Source: Thalassotalea ponticola (GTDB lineage Bacteria > Pseudomonadota > Gammaproteobacteria > Enterobacterales > Alteromonadaceae). Taken from it: DNA of 64,000 bases. The notes below the pieces were generated by a model, which was not told where the DNA came from, did not search any database, and worked only from the letters and a program-made list of their open reading frames with translations. Positions 37,487 to 46,500 of the stretch are shown here, piece by piece. The number at the start of each line of letters is the position of its first letter. Positions within the stretch are counted from its first letter, which is position 1. The stretch lies in assembly GCF_041379045.1 (NCBI RefSeq), contig NZ_CP166871.1, forward strand, positions 1,612,001 to 1,676,000. The letters are read 5' to 3'. The position numbers and the translations under genes were made by a program.

Positions 37487-37721
37487 CATTATATCTGTCG
37501 ATAAAGGCATGTTTAGAACGCCTTTATCGCTATACAAAAGCACAAAATCTTCTATTAAACATTCGTAATGTCGAATTAGACGCAGTGCACTATACACGAT
37601 GAATACGGTCAATACGCTTTGCGCTAAATCTTTGACCGTAGAACATACTCATCCGTGCAAAATCAATAGTACAAAAAAGTACGACCGCGCTATGATGACT
37701 GAGACATATAAAAGAGGGCGT

Positions 37722-38309
37722 ATGAGTAAAGGTAAAGCAACCCGAGACAATATTTTAAATCGCGCATTTGAACTCGCTAGTGAAAATGGCTTGGAAAGCC
37801 TGACGATTGGCGAGTTGGCGAAGCAATGTAATATGTCGAAAAGTGGCTTATTTGCCCACTTTAATTCAAAAGATAACTTGCAGCTGGCGGTACTCGAATA
37901 CGCAAATGATGTGTTTATTGCTCGAGTCATAGAGCCTGTTCGACAATTGCGGCTAGCAAACATTGAATCCAAACTTAATGCACTATTAAAGAATTGGTTA
38001 AGTTGGAATCACGCATTTCAAGGCAGCTGTATGTTTATTGATGCATGGCGAGAAAACAGCTTAGAACAAAGTAATACGCAAAATGCATTAAAGAACACGG
38101 TAGAGTCTTGGTTGGAATATTTACATATTCAGATCAGCACGGCAGTTAGTCGTGGTGAATTTAACCGTGAACTCAATGCCAAGCAGGCGGTGTTTGAATT
38201 ATATGGTTTGTATTTGAGTGCCCATTTGTACTATTCAATCCACGGGCAACAGATCAGTAATGAGATGTTTTGGCAGGGCGTAGAACGGCTGTTCAAAAGC
38301 TGGAAATAG
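37722..38309 (+). CDS. TetR/AcrR-family regulator
   Basis: A 195-residue repressor with an N-terminal HTH (LTIGELAKQCNMSKSGLFAHFNSKDNL, residues ~25-52) and a variable C-terminal ligand domain with SCMFIDAWRE. The ATG at 37722 follows GAGGG; a longer frame exists upstream but has no ribosome site. It is 89 bp upstream of a hydrolase gene on the same strand, with a palindrome at 38360-38373 between them, so local control of the hydrolase is likely. Confidence 0.85.
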   Translation: MSKGKATRDNILNRAFELASENGLESLTIGELAKQCNMSKSGLFAHFNSKDNLQLAVLEYANDVFIARVIEPVRQLRLANIESKLNALLKNWLSWNHAFQGSCMFIDAWRENSLEQSNTQNALKNTVESWLEYLHIQISTAVSRGEFNRELNAKQAVFELYGLYLSAHLYYSIHGQQISNEMFWQGVERLFKSWK

Positions 38310-38359
38310 ATAAAAAATGCGAACTGAGTTGAGCTCAGTTTTTTTTACAATAAAAATAG

Positions 38360-38373
38360 TACGATCGTTCGTA
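38360..38373. promoter_or_regulatory. Candidate TetR operator
   Basis: TACGA-N4-TCGTA, a perfect 5-bp inverted repeat in the gap between the TetR gene and the hydrolase, 26 bp before the hydrolase ATG. A related AGTACGA half-site lies at about 37679, upstream of the regulator itself. Confidence 0.5.
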
Positions 38374-38398
38374 TTAACAGGTCGGCTAAGGTACTACA

Positions 38399-39244
38399 AT
38401 GAGTGATAAGATTTATTTTAACACCGCAAACAAGTTTAGTTTTAAAAAGAGCATGGTGAATATAACCACGCGTATTCATCATCGAGTGGCGCCTGCACAT
38501 GCGGAAAAAACAGCGCGCAAATTGCTGTTAACCCCAGTGCGATTAAGGCCACAGAACCCTGAACCCGAAGGGCTGGTTAAAGGCACGGTTATGAGTAATG
38601 AGGGGAAATTAAAAACCTATCAACTAGGATCTGGTCCTGTCTGGGTACTGAGTCATGGCTGGTCTGGTAGCGCCAATCAATTTTATCCTTTAATGCAACA
38701 TATAGCCGAACAAGGCTATACCGCGGTTGCTTATGACCATCCTGGTCACGGTCACAGCGAAGGCGATGTTGGTCACATACCTGCCTTTGTCCACGGGTTA
38801 GAAACCATATTAGACTCGGTCGGTGATGTTGCTGGCGTAGTAGGGCACAGTATGGGTACAGCGACGATACTTGAGTGTCAGTACGTAAAACTTAAAGGTA
38901 AGCCGCTTATGTTGATCGCCCCGGTATTGGACTATTTAGATAATTTGCTCGATACAATCAAGCGCTCAGGGTATTCGATACGCTTATTTAATGCCGTGGT
39001 TGCTAAAGTTGAGCAACAATACAACTACCCGTTGAACTCTATCGATCCATTTAGCAAATTAAAGTTACGCGATAACAAAACGATCATAGTCCACGACCCA
39101 GCCGACCGATTTGCTAACTACAACGAATCTCAACGAGCAGACAAAGAAATCGCCAATGTCCAGCTCGTTACAGCCCATAACCAAGGGCACGGGCGCATTA
39201 TGAAAAGCCAACAGGTGATGAGTGCATTTGATCAACTTTGCTAA
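38399..39244 (+). CDS. Alpha/beta-hydrolase
   Basis: A 281-residue alpha/beta-hydrolase. The oxyanion region is SHGWSG near residue 83, the nucleophile elbow GHSMG near residue 150, and the catalytic Asp and His are probably in IVHDPADR and NQGHGR near the C terminus. No signal peptide is visible; the N terminus is basic and resembles hydrolases linked to TetR/PhaR-like regulators. The substrate is unknown. Confidence 0.82.
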   Translation: MSDKIYFNTANKFSFKKSMVNITTRIHHRVAPAHAEKTARKLLLTPVRLRPQNPEPEGLVKGTVMSNEGKLKTYQLGSGPVWVLSHGWSGSANQFYPLMQHIAEQGYTAVAYDHPGHGHSEGDVGHIPAFVHGLETILDSVGDVAGVVGHSMGTATILECQYVKLKGKPLMLIAPVLDYLDNLLDTIKRSGYSIRLFNAVVAKVEQQYNYPLNSIDPFSKLKLRDNKTIIVHDPADRFANYNESQRADKEIANVQLVTAHNQGHGRIMKSQQVMSAFDQLC

Positions 39245-39524
39245 TCAATGCACATTATGCGCAGCAAGGTGGTTGAGATATAACACGGTGCCAGCGCAGT
39301 TACTTAAGTCAAAACACATTGATACGGGGCGACCCTATTGTATTTGCTACTGGCGACAAAGAGCAATTAAGCTAGCAAATACTTCAAACCGTTTTAAAGA
39401 GGTTTTTTATTTCGCATCAATGATACTTGCCAACCCCCTTGATGCTAATTTATTCACATCTTGTCGCTAATGTGAACGAACATATTGGTTATAAGCAAAA
39501 GTTGCGTATTTTTTCATATCTTGC
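39245..39524. other. Intergenic region before tRNA-Ser copy 3
   Basis: About 280 bp with no supported gene; short frames here lack ribosome sites and family character. Confidence 0.3.
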
Positions 39525-39553
39525 TTTACAACGTCGTCATTCGACTTTATTAT
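39525..39553 (+). promoter_or_regulatory. Promoter of tRNA-Ser copy 3
   Basis: TTTACA at 39525-39530 and TATTAT at 39548-39553 with 17-bp spacing, 16 bp before the tRNA, followed by a GC-rich discriminator (GCGCGCC). Confidence 0.85.
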
Positions 39554-39569
39554 GCGCGCCGTCTTATAT

Positions 39570-39660
39570 GGTGAGATGGCTGAGTGGTCGAAAGCACCGG
39601 TCTTGAAAACCGGCATACGTTTGTAGCGTATCTAGGGTTCAAATCCCTATCTCACCGCCA
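39570..39660 (+). tRNA. tRNA-Ser(UGA), copy 3
   Basis: A 91-nt intact gene, identical to copy 1 including the ATACG/CGTAT variable-arm stem. CCA is encoded. Confidence 0.97.
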
Positions 39661-39666
39661 TATTTT

Positions 39667-39692
39667 AAGCCCAGCATATTGCTGGGCTTTTC
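39667..39692 (+). terminator. Terminator of tRNA-Ser copy 3
   Basis: AAGCCCAGC / GCTGGGCTT stem (39667-39675 and 39681-39689), weaker T-run. It is nearly the same hairpin as after copies 1 and 4. Confidence 0.8.
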
Positions 39693-39709
39693 TATTTACG
39701 AGATAAAAT

Positions 39710-40300
39710 ATGTCGACAAAAATAATTAAAAACGCGCTCATCGATCGCACCTACCACGGCATTCGCCTAACGTTATTCAGTTTACTGGCATTAATGTCAT
39801 TTCAATCTCATGCTGTATTACAGGTTTGGCACTACGACGAAGAAGCGGGAGATTATGTTGCTTTTACGCTACCGATTATGGCAATGGCCGTATCTGTGAG
39901 TAAAGAAGATTGGAATGGCTCGTGAGCATTAATGCAAAGCCTAGTCGTGTCACAAGTCGCCGCAGGAGTAATTAAAGATCACGTTCCCCGTACGCGTCCA
40001 AATGGTAACTGTTGTGCGAGCCAAGCGAGTGGTCATGTGGCAAGCAGTTTTGCAAGTGCCGCCTACATGCATGAGCGCTACGGATTATGGCACGGCGTAT
40101 TTGGCTACACCGCAGCTACTTTCGTAGGCTTTACCCGTGTAAATGCCGACAAGCACTATGTTGATGATGTATTGCTCAGTGCCTTGTTTGGCGCAGTAAC
40201 AGGGTATTGGTTTACAAATGACAGGGCGCCCAATGAAATCACCATCCTACCGACATTCAACCAAGATAGCACGGGCGTTGAACTCACATTTCGTTTTTAA
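39710..40300 (+). pseudogene. PAP2-family phosphatase interrupted by one in-frame TGA
   Basis: One continuous frame of 196 codons is broken by a single TGA at 39923-39925, after WNGS. Before it lie a signal peptide and start; after it lie all PAP2 phosphatase motifs: K-x6-RP in KDHVPRTRP, ASGH in place of PSGH, and R-x5-H-x3-D in TRVNADKHYVDD. The second part could only be translated from an internal ATG at 39932, which would lack the signal peptide. A C-to-T change of CGA or a change of TGG would explain the stop. It is probably a recent pseudogene of a periplasmic or membrane phosphatase; readthrough cannot be excluded. Confidence 0.75.
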
Positions 40301-40514
40301 AAGGTGAATGAACGATTGTCACGTGGTGTAAATCGATTTGCACAGGGAATTTTATAACGGCGTGTGCAGGTTTACTGAAAATAGTGCCAGGCGCGAGCGT
40401 TCTACTAACAACACAGATAAATGTGATTAAACGTGAAATAGTCAGGCATTTGGGCAGATAATAAACAAACAAACCTGTAATGCCATTTTTTTGTTATATT
40501 TTTAAGATAAAGAC

Positions 40515-40543
40515 TTTACATTCATCAAGGCAACTATTAGTAT
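40515..40543 (+). promoter_or_regulatory. Promoter of tRNA-Ser copy 4
   Basis: TTTACA at 40515-40520 and TAGTAT at 40538-40543, 17-bp spacing, 13 bp before the tRNA. Confidence 0.75.
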
Positions 40544-40556
40544 TCGCACCACTTCA

Positions 40557-40647
40557 GGTGAGATGGCTGAGTGGTCGAAAGCACCGGTCTTGAAAACCGG
40601 CAGGCGTTTGTAGCGCCTCTAGGGTTCAAATCCCTATCTCACCGCCA
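40557..40647 (+). tRNA. tRNA-Ser(UGA), copy 4
   Basis: A 91-nt intact gene identical to copy 2, including the AGGCG/CGCCT variable-arm stem. CCA is encoded. Confidence 0.97.
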
Positions 40648-40655
40648 TATTATAG

Positions 40656-40684
40656 AAAGCCCAGCAGATGCTGGGCTTTTTGCT
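40656..40684 (+). terminator. Terminator of tRNA-Ser copy 4
   Basis: A 10-bp stem (40656-40665 and 40670-40679) with loop AGAT and T-run. Confidence 0.88.
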
Positions 40685-40920
40685 TTTCTGCCAAACGATC
40701 TTAAACAACTCTCGTTAAACTCCTCCAACGAGATAACCATCAGTCTAATCGTGTCGCTATTTTCGTGTCATTGCACAATTGCAATAGGATTATGTTTTTC
40801 ATCTCATAAACAGTTTTGTAAAGGTATGTGTCTATACAGGCACTTAACATGAAATTAATGGTCAAAAGGTTTAAGCTTTAACTAAGGCAAACTGCCTATT
40901 TCAACTGAGCGGGAGGTACA

Positions 40921-42096
40921 ATGCGCGAACGTATGGTTTATATTGCCGCTGTTGTGTTGTTTACCCTTACCTTGACAGGGTGCTCAACCACCAAGCAAAC
41001 ACTGAGTCAGGCCGACATCAATAACTTGCTTGTTGATCACGCGTTTGAAGGGTACAACACCGTTTTTGTCGAAAGCGAAAACGACATATACAGCCTTGAT
41101 CAAGCTATGATCGACTTTGTTCATGGCTCGATCATGATGGAAGAAGATGCCTTTGCACGCTCTCAAATGCTGTTAAAAAAGTTATTTTACAGCTCTCCCA
41201 CTGAACTTCGCTATTTAAATGGTGCAAACTTAACTGCCCGTCAGGCATTTCATCAAAATACCGCAAACTGTCTTTCGTTAACCATCCTAGCCTATGCGTT
41301 GGCAAAAGAAGCGCAATTGGATATTCAATTTCAAGAAATAGACATTCCAGAATACTGGGTGCGCAGTGGTGACTATAACTTACTGACTGGACACGTTAAT
41401 CTTAAAGTTATTGGCGATAGCCATAATAATTATCGGGTGGTTTGGGGAGGCAAAACAACGACCATTGATTTTGACCCATATGTGGTGAAACAGCACTTTG
41501 CCAAAAACGTCATTAGTCGCAAGCGTGTGACGGCAATGTTTTACAATAACAAGGGAGCACAATATTTAGTGCAAGGCGATCACAAAAGCGCTTATGCGTA
41601 TTTTAAAGCAGCGATAACTCACGATCCGTCGTTTTCGGCCGTGTGGGGTAATATTGGCTTATTGTATAAACAGGTCGGTTTAACAGACAGAGCTGAGCAA
41701 GCGTATTTAGCGGCCGTCGTGTTGGATGATGCCAATCTAAACGCGTGGACCAATTTAGCCATATTACTGAGCCAAGAAGGGCGGGTAACCGAAGCGGCAG
41801 ACATTCATCGATTTATCGATAAAAGTAGACAAAGTAATCCTTACTATTTTGCCTTACTTGGCGATGAAGCCTACCACCAGGGCGACTATGAACAATCGAT
41901 TTACTACTACAAAAAAGCCGATAATATGCTTGAACAACAACACGAGTTCTATTTTGGTTTGTCTCGCTCCTATTATCAGCTAGGAGATATGACCCGCGCA
42001 GAGCGTTATCTTGCTAAGGCAAAACAAGCAGCTAACTTTGACGATATAAAGCGGCGCTATCAAAGTAAGCTTAATTTACTCACTCGATTGCCATAA
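40921..42096 (+). CDS. TPR lipoprotein with transglutaminase-like domain
   Basis: A 391-residue predicted lipoprotein: lipobox LTGC with Cys21. Residues ~90-200 resemble the bacterial transglutaminase-like/cysteine-peptidase fold, with a candidate triad of Cys in TANCLSL (~116), His in TGHVNL (~158) and Asp in IDFDPY (~184). Three or four TPR units follow (~205-380). Its stop codon overlaps the ATG of the next gene (TAATG), so the pair is translationally coupled. A role in envelope protein processing is inferred; activity is not assured. Confidence 0.75.
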   Translation: MRERMVYIAAVVLFTLTLTGCSTTKQTLSQADINNLLVDHAFEGYNTVFVESENDIYSLDQAMIDFVHGSIMMEEDAFARSQMLLKKLFYSSPTELRYLNGANLTARQAFHQNTANCLSLTILAYALAKEAQLDIQFQEIDIPEYWVRSGDYNLLTGHVNLKVIGDSHNNYRVVWGGKTTTIDFDPYVVKQHFAKNVISRKRVTAMFYNNKGAQYLVQGDHKSAYAYFKAAITHDPSFSAVWGNIGLLYKQVGLTDRAEQAYLAAVVLDDANLNAWTNLAILLSQEGRVTEAADIHRFIDKSRQSNPYYFALLGDEAYHQGDYEQSIYYYKKADNMLEQQHEFYFGLSRSYYQLGDMTRAERYLAKAKQAANFDDIKRRYQSKLNLLTRLP

Positions 42097-42998
42097 TGAA
42101 ATGGATTACTCTCGTTAGCGCAATATTGATTTGGCTAAGTTGCGCACAGGCCTATGCCTATGGTGATCAATTACAGCAGCATTTACACGCCTTGTCGTCA
42201 CCGGCTTTTGACGGTAGAAAAACCGGTAGCGAAGGGCACGACAAAGCACGGCAATATCTGCACAAACAACTCGAACAACACTATGTTGTCACTACGCAAA
42301 TATTTTCTTTCAAGCAAGGTTTTAACCAATACCAAGGCCAAAACCTTTATGCTGAAAAGCGCGGTTTTAGATATCCAGAACAGTATATAGTTATTTCTGC
42401 CCACTACGACCATTTGGGCAGTACAGGACGTAAAGTGTTTTACGGGGCTGACGACAACGCCTCAGGCGTTGCCACATTACTCGAGTTGGCCCGTTATTTT
42501 CGCCATTACAACAATCAGTATTCTCTATTGTTCTTAATGACCGATGGCGAAGAAATGGGACTGCATGGAGCTCGTGCATTTATGAGCGATAAACATATCG
42601 CCAATTTAGACATTGTACTTAATATTAACCTTGATATGCTCGGTTATGGGGCTAACGAAAAATCTCTAATTTTGGCAGGAACACGCCACTTTCCTAATTT
42701 ATTACCATTAGTGACGCATAGCAATACACTGGTCAGTGTGCCGTTTTTAGTAAAGGAAACGATTCGCGATGAATCACTTAGCTCGACACGGCAGCGAATC
42801 GACTTGTTAAAGGCCAGTGATCATTATGTGTTTTATCAAAACCATATCGATTTCTTGTTAATCACCGGTGAAAACCACCACAGGTATCACACAGAAAAGG
42901 ATACCGCCGAAGCTATAGACCCAACGTTTTTTCGCAATGCCTATCAAAGTGTAAAGCGCTTAGTGCAAATTATTGATATGTTTTTAATTGTTATCTAA
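42096..42998 (+). CDS. M28-family zinc metallopeptidase, exported
   Basis: A 300-residue protein with a Sec signal peptide (probable cleavage after AYA at residue ~22). Di-zinc ligands of family M28 are visible in order: SAHYDHLG, YGADDNASG, the catalytic pair in DGEEMGLHG, NLDMLGYG, and a final His in HHRYHTEKD. Such enzymes are usually aminopeptidases. It is coupled to the preceding TPR lipoprotein, suggesting joint action on envelope peptides. Confidence 0.88.
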   Translation: MKWITLVSAILIWLSCAQAYAYGDQLQQHLHALSSPAFDGRKTGSEGHDKARQYLHKQLEQHYVVTTQIFSFKQGFNQYQGQNLYAEKRGFRYPEQYIVISAHYDHLGSTGRKVFYGADDNASGVATLLELARYFRHYNNQYSLLFLMTDGEEMGLHGARAFMSDKHIANLDIVLNINLDMLGYGANEKSLILAGTRHFPNLLPLVTHSNTLVSVPFLVKETIRDESLSSTRQRIDLLKASDHYVFYQNHIDFLLITGENHHRYHTEKDTAEAIDPTFFRNAYQSVKRLVQIIDMFLIVI

Positions 42999-43068
42999 GC
43001 ATAAAAAACTAAAAACAATGGGTTATAATCAAGCCATTGTAATCATTTTTATTATGTCGGGTTTTACT

Positions 43069-43635
43069 ATGTCTAAACGCTTTATTACCGCTCAGGAATT
43101 ACTTGAAGACTCATTTCGAGTTGCGCATCAGGTGTACAAGGATGGTTTTAGACCAAATTTCATTATTGGTATTTGGCGTGGCGGTGCACCAATAGGTATC
43201 GCGGTACAGGAATATTTTGACTTTAGAAAAGTTGAAACGGATCACATTGCCGTGCGCACCTCGTCGTACTACGGCATTAACCAGCAGTCGAAAGAGATTA
43301 AAGTACACGGTTTGCACTACCTTGTCGAAAATGCCAATGCTGAAGATAGTTTACTAATTGTTGATGATGTGTTTGATACCGGTAGAAGCGTGGTAGCATT
43401 GATTGATCAAATAAGGGCATTAATGCGTTTGAACACGCCAAAAGATATTCGCGTAGCGACCCCTTGGTACAAGCCACAAAACTCGAAAGTCGATTTGGTC
43501 CCTGATTATTACGTTCGAAAATCTGACGAATGGTTAGTGTTTCCACACGAGTTATCTGGTTTGAGCCGCGAAGAAATCGGCGAAGGCAAATCGGATGTCA
43601 GTAATATAATTGATTTACTGTTTGAGGACTGTTAA
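43069..43635 (+). CDS. Type I phosphoribosyltransferase (hypoxanthine-type)
   Basis: A 188-residue PRTase. The PRPP loop is LLIVDDVFDTGRS near residue 100, and FIIGIWRGGAPIG near residue 30 is the PPi loop. A C-terminal PDYYVRKSDEWLVFPHEL is like archaeal/bacterial hypoxanthine or xanthine PRTases. The ATG at 43069 is preferred since homologues begin near MSKRFIT; ATG at 43054 is possible. A TATAAT-like hexamer at 43023 suggests its own promoter. Confidence 0.8.
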   Translation: MSKRFITAQELLEDSFRVAHQVYKDGFRPNFIIGIWRGGAPIGIAVQEYFDFRKVETDHIAVRTSSYYGINQQSKEIKVHGLHYLVENANAEDSLLIVDDVFDTGRSVVALIDQIRALMRLNTPKDIRVATPWYKPQNSKVDLVPDYYVRKSDEWLVFPHELSGLSREEIGEGKSDVSNIIDLLFEDC

Positions 43636-44434
43636 AGCAACAGTCACACCAGTATTGGCTATAAGCCAGGTATATGACAATAGTCGAACGTTGCCCCGAA
43701 CTATCTAGCGTTTGTGTATAAAAAGGCGATAAATAGCATCAGTAATCCCGTACATGTTGCGTAAAAAGCACTGTATGGGATTTTTTATGTCGCAAATAAA
43801 GTCATTGTCCAGCCGTTGCCCACATTGAGGCGTATGGTATTCACAAAGCAGCCTGCATTAATTTCTATCATTAGCAAAATATGTAAAAAATATGAATCGT
43901 TTACCGTTAGAAGCGTCAGGCTCTTTACAAGCTATGCTTAAGTGATTGTTCGGGGCAAAGTCATTTTACCTAGTCTGGCAATATTGGGTTCCTCTTTAGG
44001 GCTTTTATTTATCGCGCAATGTGATGCAACCCTTAAATACCGCATTCCCTATGTGACTTGTCGTTTTATTAACCTTCGTTGTAGGTGGCGCTATGCATGA
44101 TTTAGCGGTAACACTTATAAAGTGACAGGTGATTTTCTGCTTCGCGCCTTGGTTTGCTTTAATAGTGATTGTTGCAATAGTTTCAAAGAGCTATGGTATT
44201 TTTTAGCAAAGTAATTCTCGGTGCGTACGCATGTGATCAAATTTGTTTTTTCTTGCATTTAGCGTTTTGCTAACGTTATTATTTCAACGCCTGTACGTCT
44301 AACAATCTGTCTCGCGGCACGGTTTGTTAGGTTCGGTTTTAGTCTGCTATACAGGATATTAAAAACTGAATTAGCCCGTTATACGGCGTTATCCATAACG
44401 GTCATCAAACACTCTCTTTTAAGTCAAGGAAGGT
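43636..44434. other. Long noncoding or decayed stretch
   Basis: About 800 bp. A hairpin with T-run at 43746-43788 (AATCCCGTACA / TGTATGGGATT, one G-U pair) can terminate the PRTase gene. A 51-codon GTG frame at about 43942-44097 encodes a hydrophobic peptide without family identity. At 44298-44334 an inverted repeat (CTAACAA / TTGTTAG inside GTCTAAC ... GTTAGGT) resembles the outer core sites of an integron attC. No intact gene is seen. Confidence 0.4.
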
Positions 44435-44812
44435 ATGAAATATCAATGTTGTCTTTGTGATTTTATTTTTGAAGGCAGTCAAATCAAGGATAATTACAAA
44501 AATGGGGTGAAAGTTGGTTTTTTGTGCCCTAACTGTAAGGGGAATATCAAGGATGACTTAGGAGGTCAGACTAAATTTGATAAAAAAGCCAAGGGTACAT
44601 TTCGACTTTACGCTTTTATCATATTGGTGATCTTTTTTGATGCTGAAGTTGAACAGTATATTAGTAATCCACTCGGTATTAACAAATGGGTATTTGTTGG
44701 CTTGTTAGTAATGTTTGCAGTTTCAATATACGCCATTAGCAACAAAAAGCTGCTCAAAGATGTTAACACTTATACAACCAAACGAGTCAGGCATAACCGA
44801 GACTCAATGTAG
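44435..44812 (+). CDS. Hypothetical protein with zinc ribbon and two membrane helices
   Basis: 125 residues. Two cysteine pairs (CCLC near residue 5 and CPNC near residue 31) look like a zinc ribbon; two hydrophobic helices follow (~57-72 and ~86-102). AAGGAAGG before the ATG is a good ribosome site. I do not recognise a family. It lies in a region of small orphan genes, all on the plus strand. Confidence 0.6.
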   Translation: MKYQCCLCDFIFEGSQIKDNYKNGVKVGFLCPNCKGNIKDDLGGQTKFDKKAKGTFRLYAFIILVIFFDAEVEQYISNPLGINKWVFVGLLVMFAVSIYAISNKKLLKDVNTYTTKRVRHNRDSM

Positions 44813-44905
44813 GGTGTGTGGGTTTGCTCTAGTTGGCCCGCTGCGCAATACTCTACTATATAAAAATCGCCTTAGTGTAAGGCTGTGTTTCATAGGAATG
44901 CATAA

Positions 44906-45208
44906 ATGGGTGAAATCGCTAACCTAAAGGGTCTTGGGCCAAAATCAGAGAAATGCCTAAATGACATTGGAATCAAAACACGATCTGATTTAGAGAGTAT
45001 CGGTCCAGTTAAGGCGTTTGTAAAATTGCGAAATGAATGTTATGTGAAGCCAAGCCTCAACTTTCTTTATGCGATGGTTGGTGCCATAGAAGGTAAACAT
45101 TGGACTAAGATCGCGCAATCTGAAAAAGGCCGTTTGTTATTAGAGTTAGATGGATACCAAGAGTTAGAAAAGCTATTAAAGGCTGAGTTAATCGACAGTA
45201 AAACATAA
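44906..45208 (+). CDS. TfoX C-terminal-domain protein
   Basis: 100 residues matching the TfoX/Sxy C-terminal domain alone: IANLKGLGPKSEKCLNDIGI resembles a helix-hairpin-helix, followed by the YAMVGAIEGKHWTKI motif. Full TfoX regulators of competence have an additional N-terminal domain, absent here. Stand-alone C-terminal-domain proteins are common in integron cassettes and genomic islands. Function unknown. Confidence 0.75.
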   Translation: MGEIANLKGLGPKSEKCLNDIGIKTRSDLESIGPVKAFVKLRNECYVKPSLNFLYAMVGAIEGKHWTKIAQSEKGRLLLELDGYQELEKLLKAELIDSKT

Positions 45209-45890
45209 TTCGTTTGAAGCCGTCTAAAGCACAGTGCATTTTAAATGACCTACAATGCTCACATTATACCTATTTGTAAAAATTGGTATTTAACTTGCGC
45301 CAACAAATTCCACGCTTTCGTTTCATCTGTATGGCATTAAAGTCACCTTAGCTAATGCTTCTATTTGGGGGCATTTAGCACAGAGCATGGCAATACGATT
45401 TACTTGTAACACGAGCAGGTCAACCGTACCTATAGTTACCAATTTCATTTCACTAATGCATCTAAGTTTAAAAGTTCGTGCGGCTACGTCACCGACAATG
45501 AAATCTATAAGCGGAGTGTTATTAAACATAAGGCTTTGTTTCGCGAGGTTTGTAGAACACGCTTGAACAACGGTGTTTTTTGGCCTTCGCTCTAGTGAGA
45601 AAGCCTTATCTTTAATCGCTTGATTGATTAAAGAATACGACAGTTTTGAATCAAATAGTCGAATTAACGGACCAATGTTATTGAGGCAGTTTTTTTATTT
45701 CCATTTTAGTGTTGCTTCGCAGTATAACCATCTGTAAATTAAATAATATATTTTGTAGGTTAGTACTGCAGAATAAATAAGTTAGAAGCCGAATTAAATA
45801 AAGTTGGTTCGGTTTGCGGCGCGCGTAGCACGTTGTTATTAGGCCCTAGGGGCGCCAGTTTTTTTAAATATAGATGTTAAGGGAATAACT
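45209..45890. other. Noncoding stretch with attC-like right end
   Basis: About 680 bp without a supported gene; a 68-codon minus-strand frame at 45323-45529 has no ribosome site or family identity. Around 45788-45858 lie a hairpin (AGCCGAA / TTCGGTT) and the string TATTAGGCCCTAGG. The same string with one change, TATTAGGCGCTAGG, recurs at 46863-46876. Confidence 0.4.
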
Positions 45891-46436
45891 TTGAAAAAGA
45901 TTTATACTGCCATTTCGTTGCTTTTATTTTCCTCTGCAGCTTACTGTGAATATGATAGTTACTACGTCGAACCGAGTTTCTCATTTGCTCATGGTGAAAC
46001 GCTTAAAGTAAAGGCGCGAGATGAAAACAAAGGTTGGGCACTCATATACTCAAAATACACGAACGATGAGTTTTTGGGGGCTGGGCAATATGATAGGGAA
46101 TCATTCGAATCCCTTGATGCTAAATTCAATGTTTATGGTGTTTCTTGGGTTGGTTCTGCTCCATATAGTTTTGGCTATGCTGATGCCGGCATTGGTGTGG
46201 GGTACGCAACTGGTACTTGGGTAGACAACTGTGAAAAGTATGAACAGGGTCTGTGGGGGTATTCAGAGCTTTGTGATTTGAACGACGACTCAGGTATTGG
46301 AATTCCTCTTCATGCATCTCTTTCCTTTGGAAAATATATCGGTCTTGGTGTGAATATTGACGTGTTTTTATCTTTCGATTTTAAACCTATTGCGCAAGTT
46401 GGTTTTGTAATTCCGTTAGGGGGATTTACTCGGTAA
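45891..46436 (+). CDS. Hypothetical exported protein, probable small beta-barrel
   Basis: 181 residues from a TTG start at 45891, preceded by AAGGGA at 45879-45884. A Sec signal peptide (KKIYTAISLLLFSSAAYC) precedes a mature part rich in Gly, Tyr and Phe with alternating hydrophobic strands and a terminal aromatic (GGFTR), as in outer-membrane barrel proteins. No known family recognised. It begins directly after an attC-like motif. Confidence 0.6.
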   Translation: MKKIYTAISLLLFSSAAYCEYDSYYVEPSFSFAHGETLKVKARDENKGWALIYSKYTNDEFLGAGQYDRESFESLDAKFNVYGVSWVGSAPYSFGYADAGIGVGYATGTWVDNCEKYEQGLWGYSELCDLNDDSGIGIPLHASLSFGKYIGLGVNIDVFLSFDFKPIAQVGFVIPLGGFTR

Positions 46437-46500
46437 CCAATGTGTTGCAAATTTATTGGATTAGTGAAGTATAGTAAAGTATTCAAAAGAGGTAAGGTTT

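Noticed and set aside
37599..37721. N-terminal extension of the TetR regulator
   Set aside because: No ribosome site and the extension is not family-like; GAGGG before 37722 decides the start.
39923..39925. Selenocysteine codon in the PAP2 gene
   Set aside because: No selenoprotein PAP2 is known to me, no clear SECIS-like hairpin follows the TGA, and the position is not a catalytic residue.
45323..45529. Minus-strand 68-codon frame
   Set aside because: No ribosome site, no family identity, and it lies in a stretch of low coding character.
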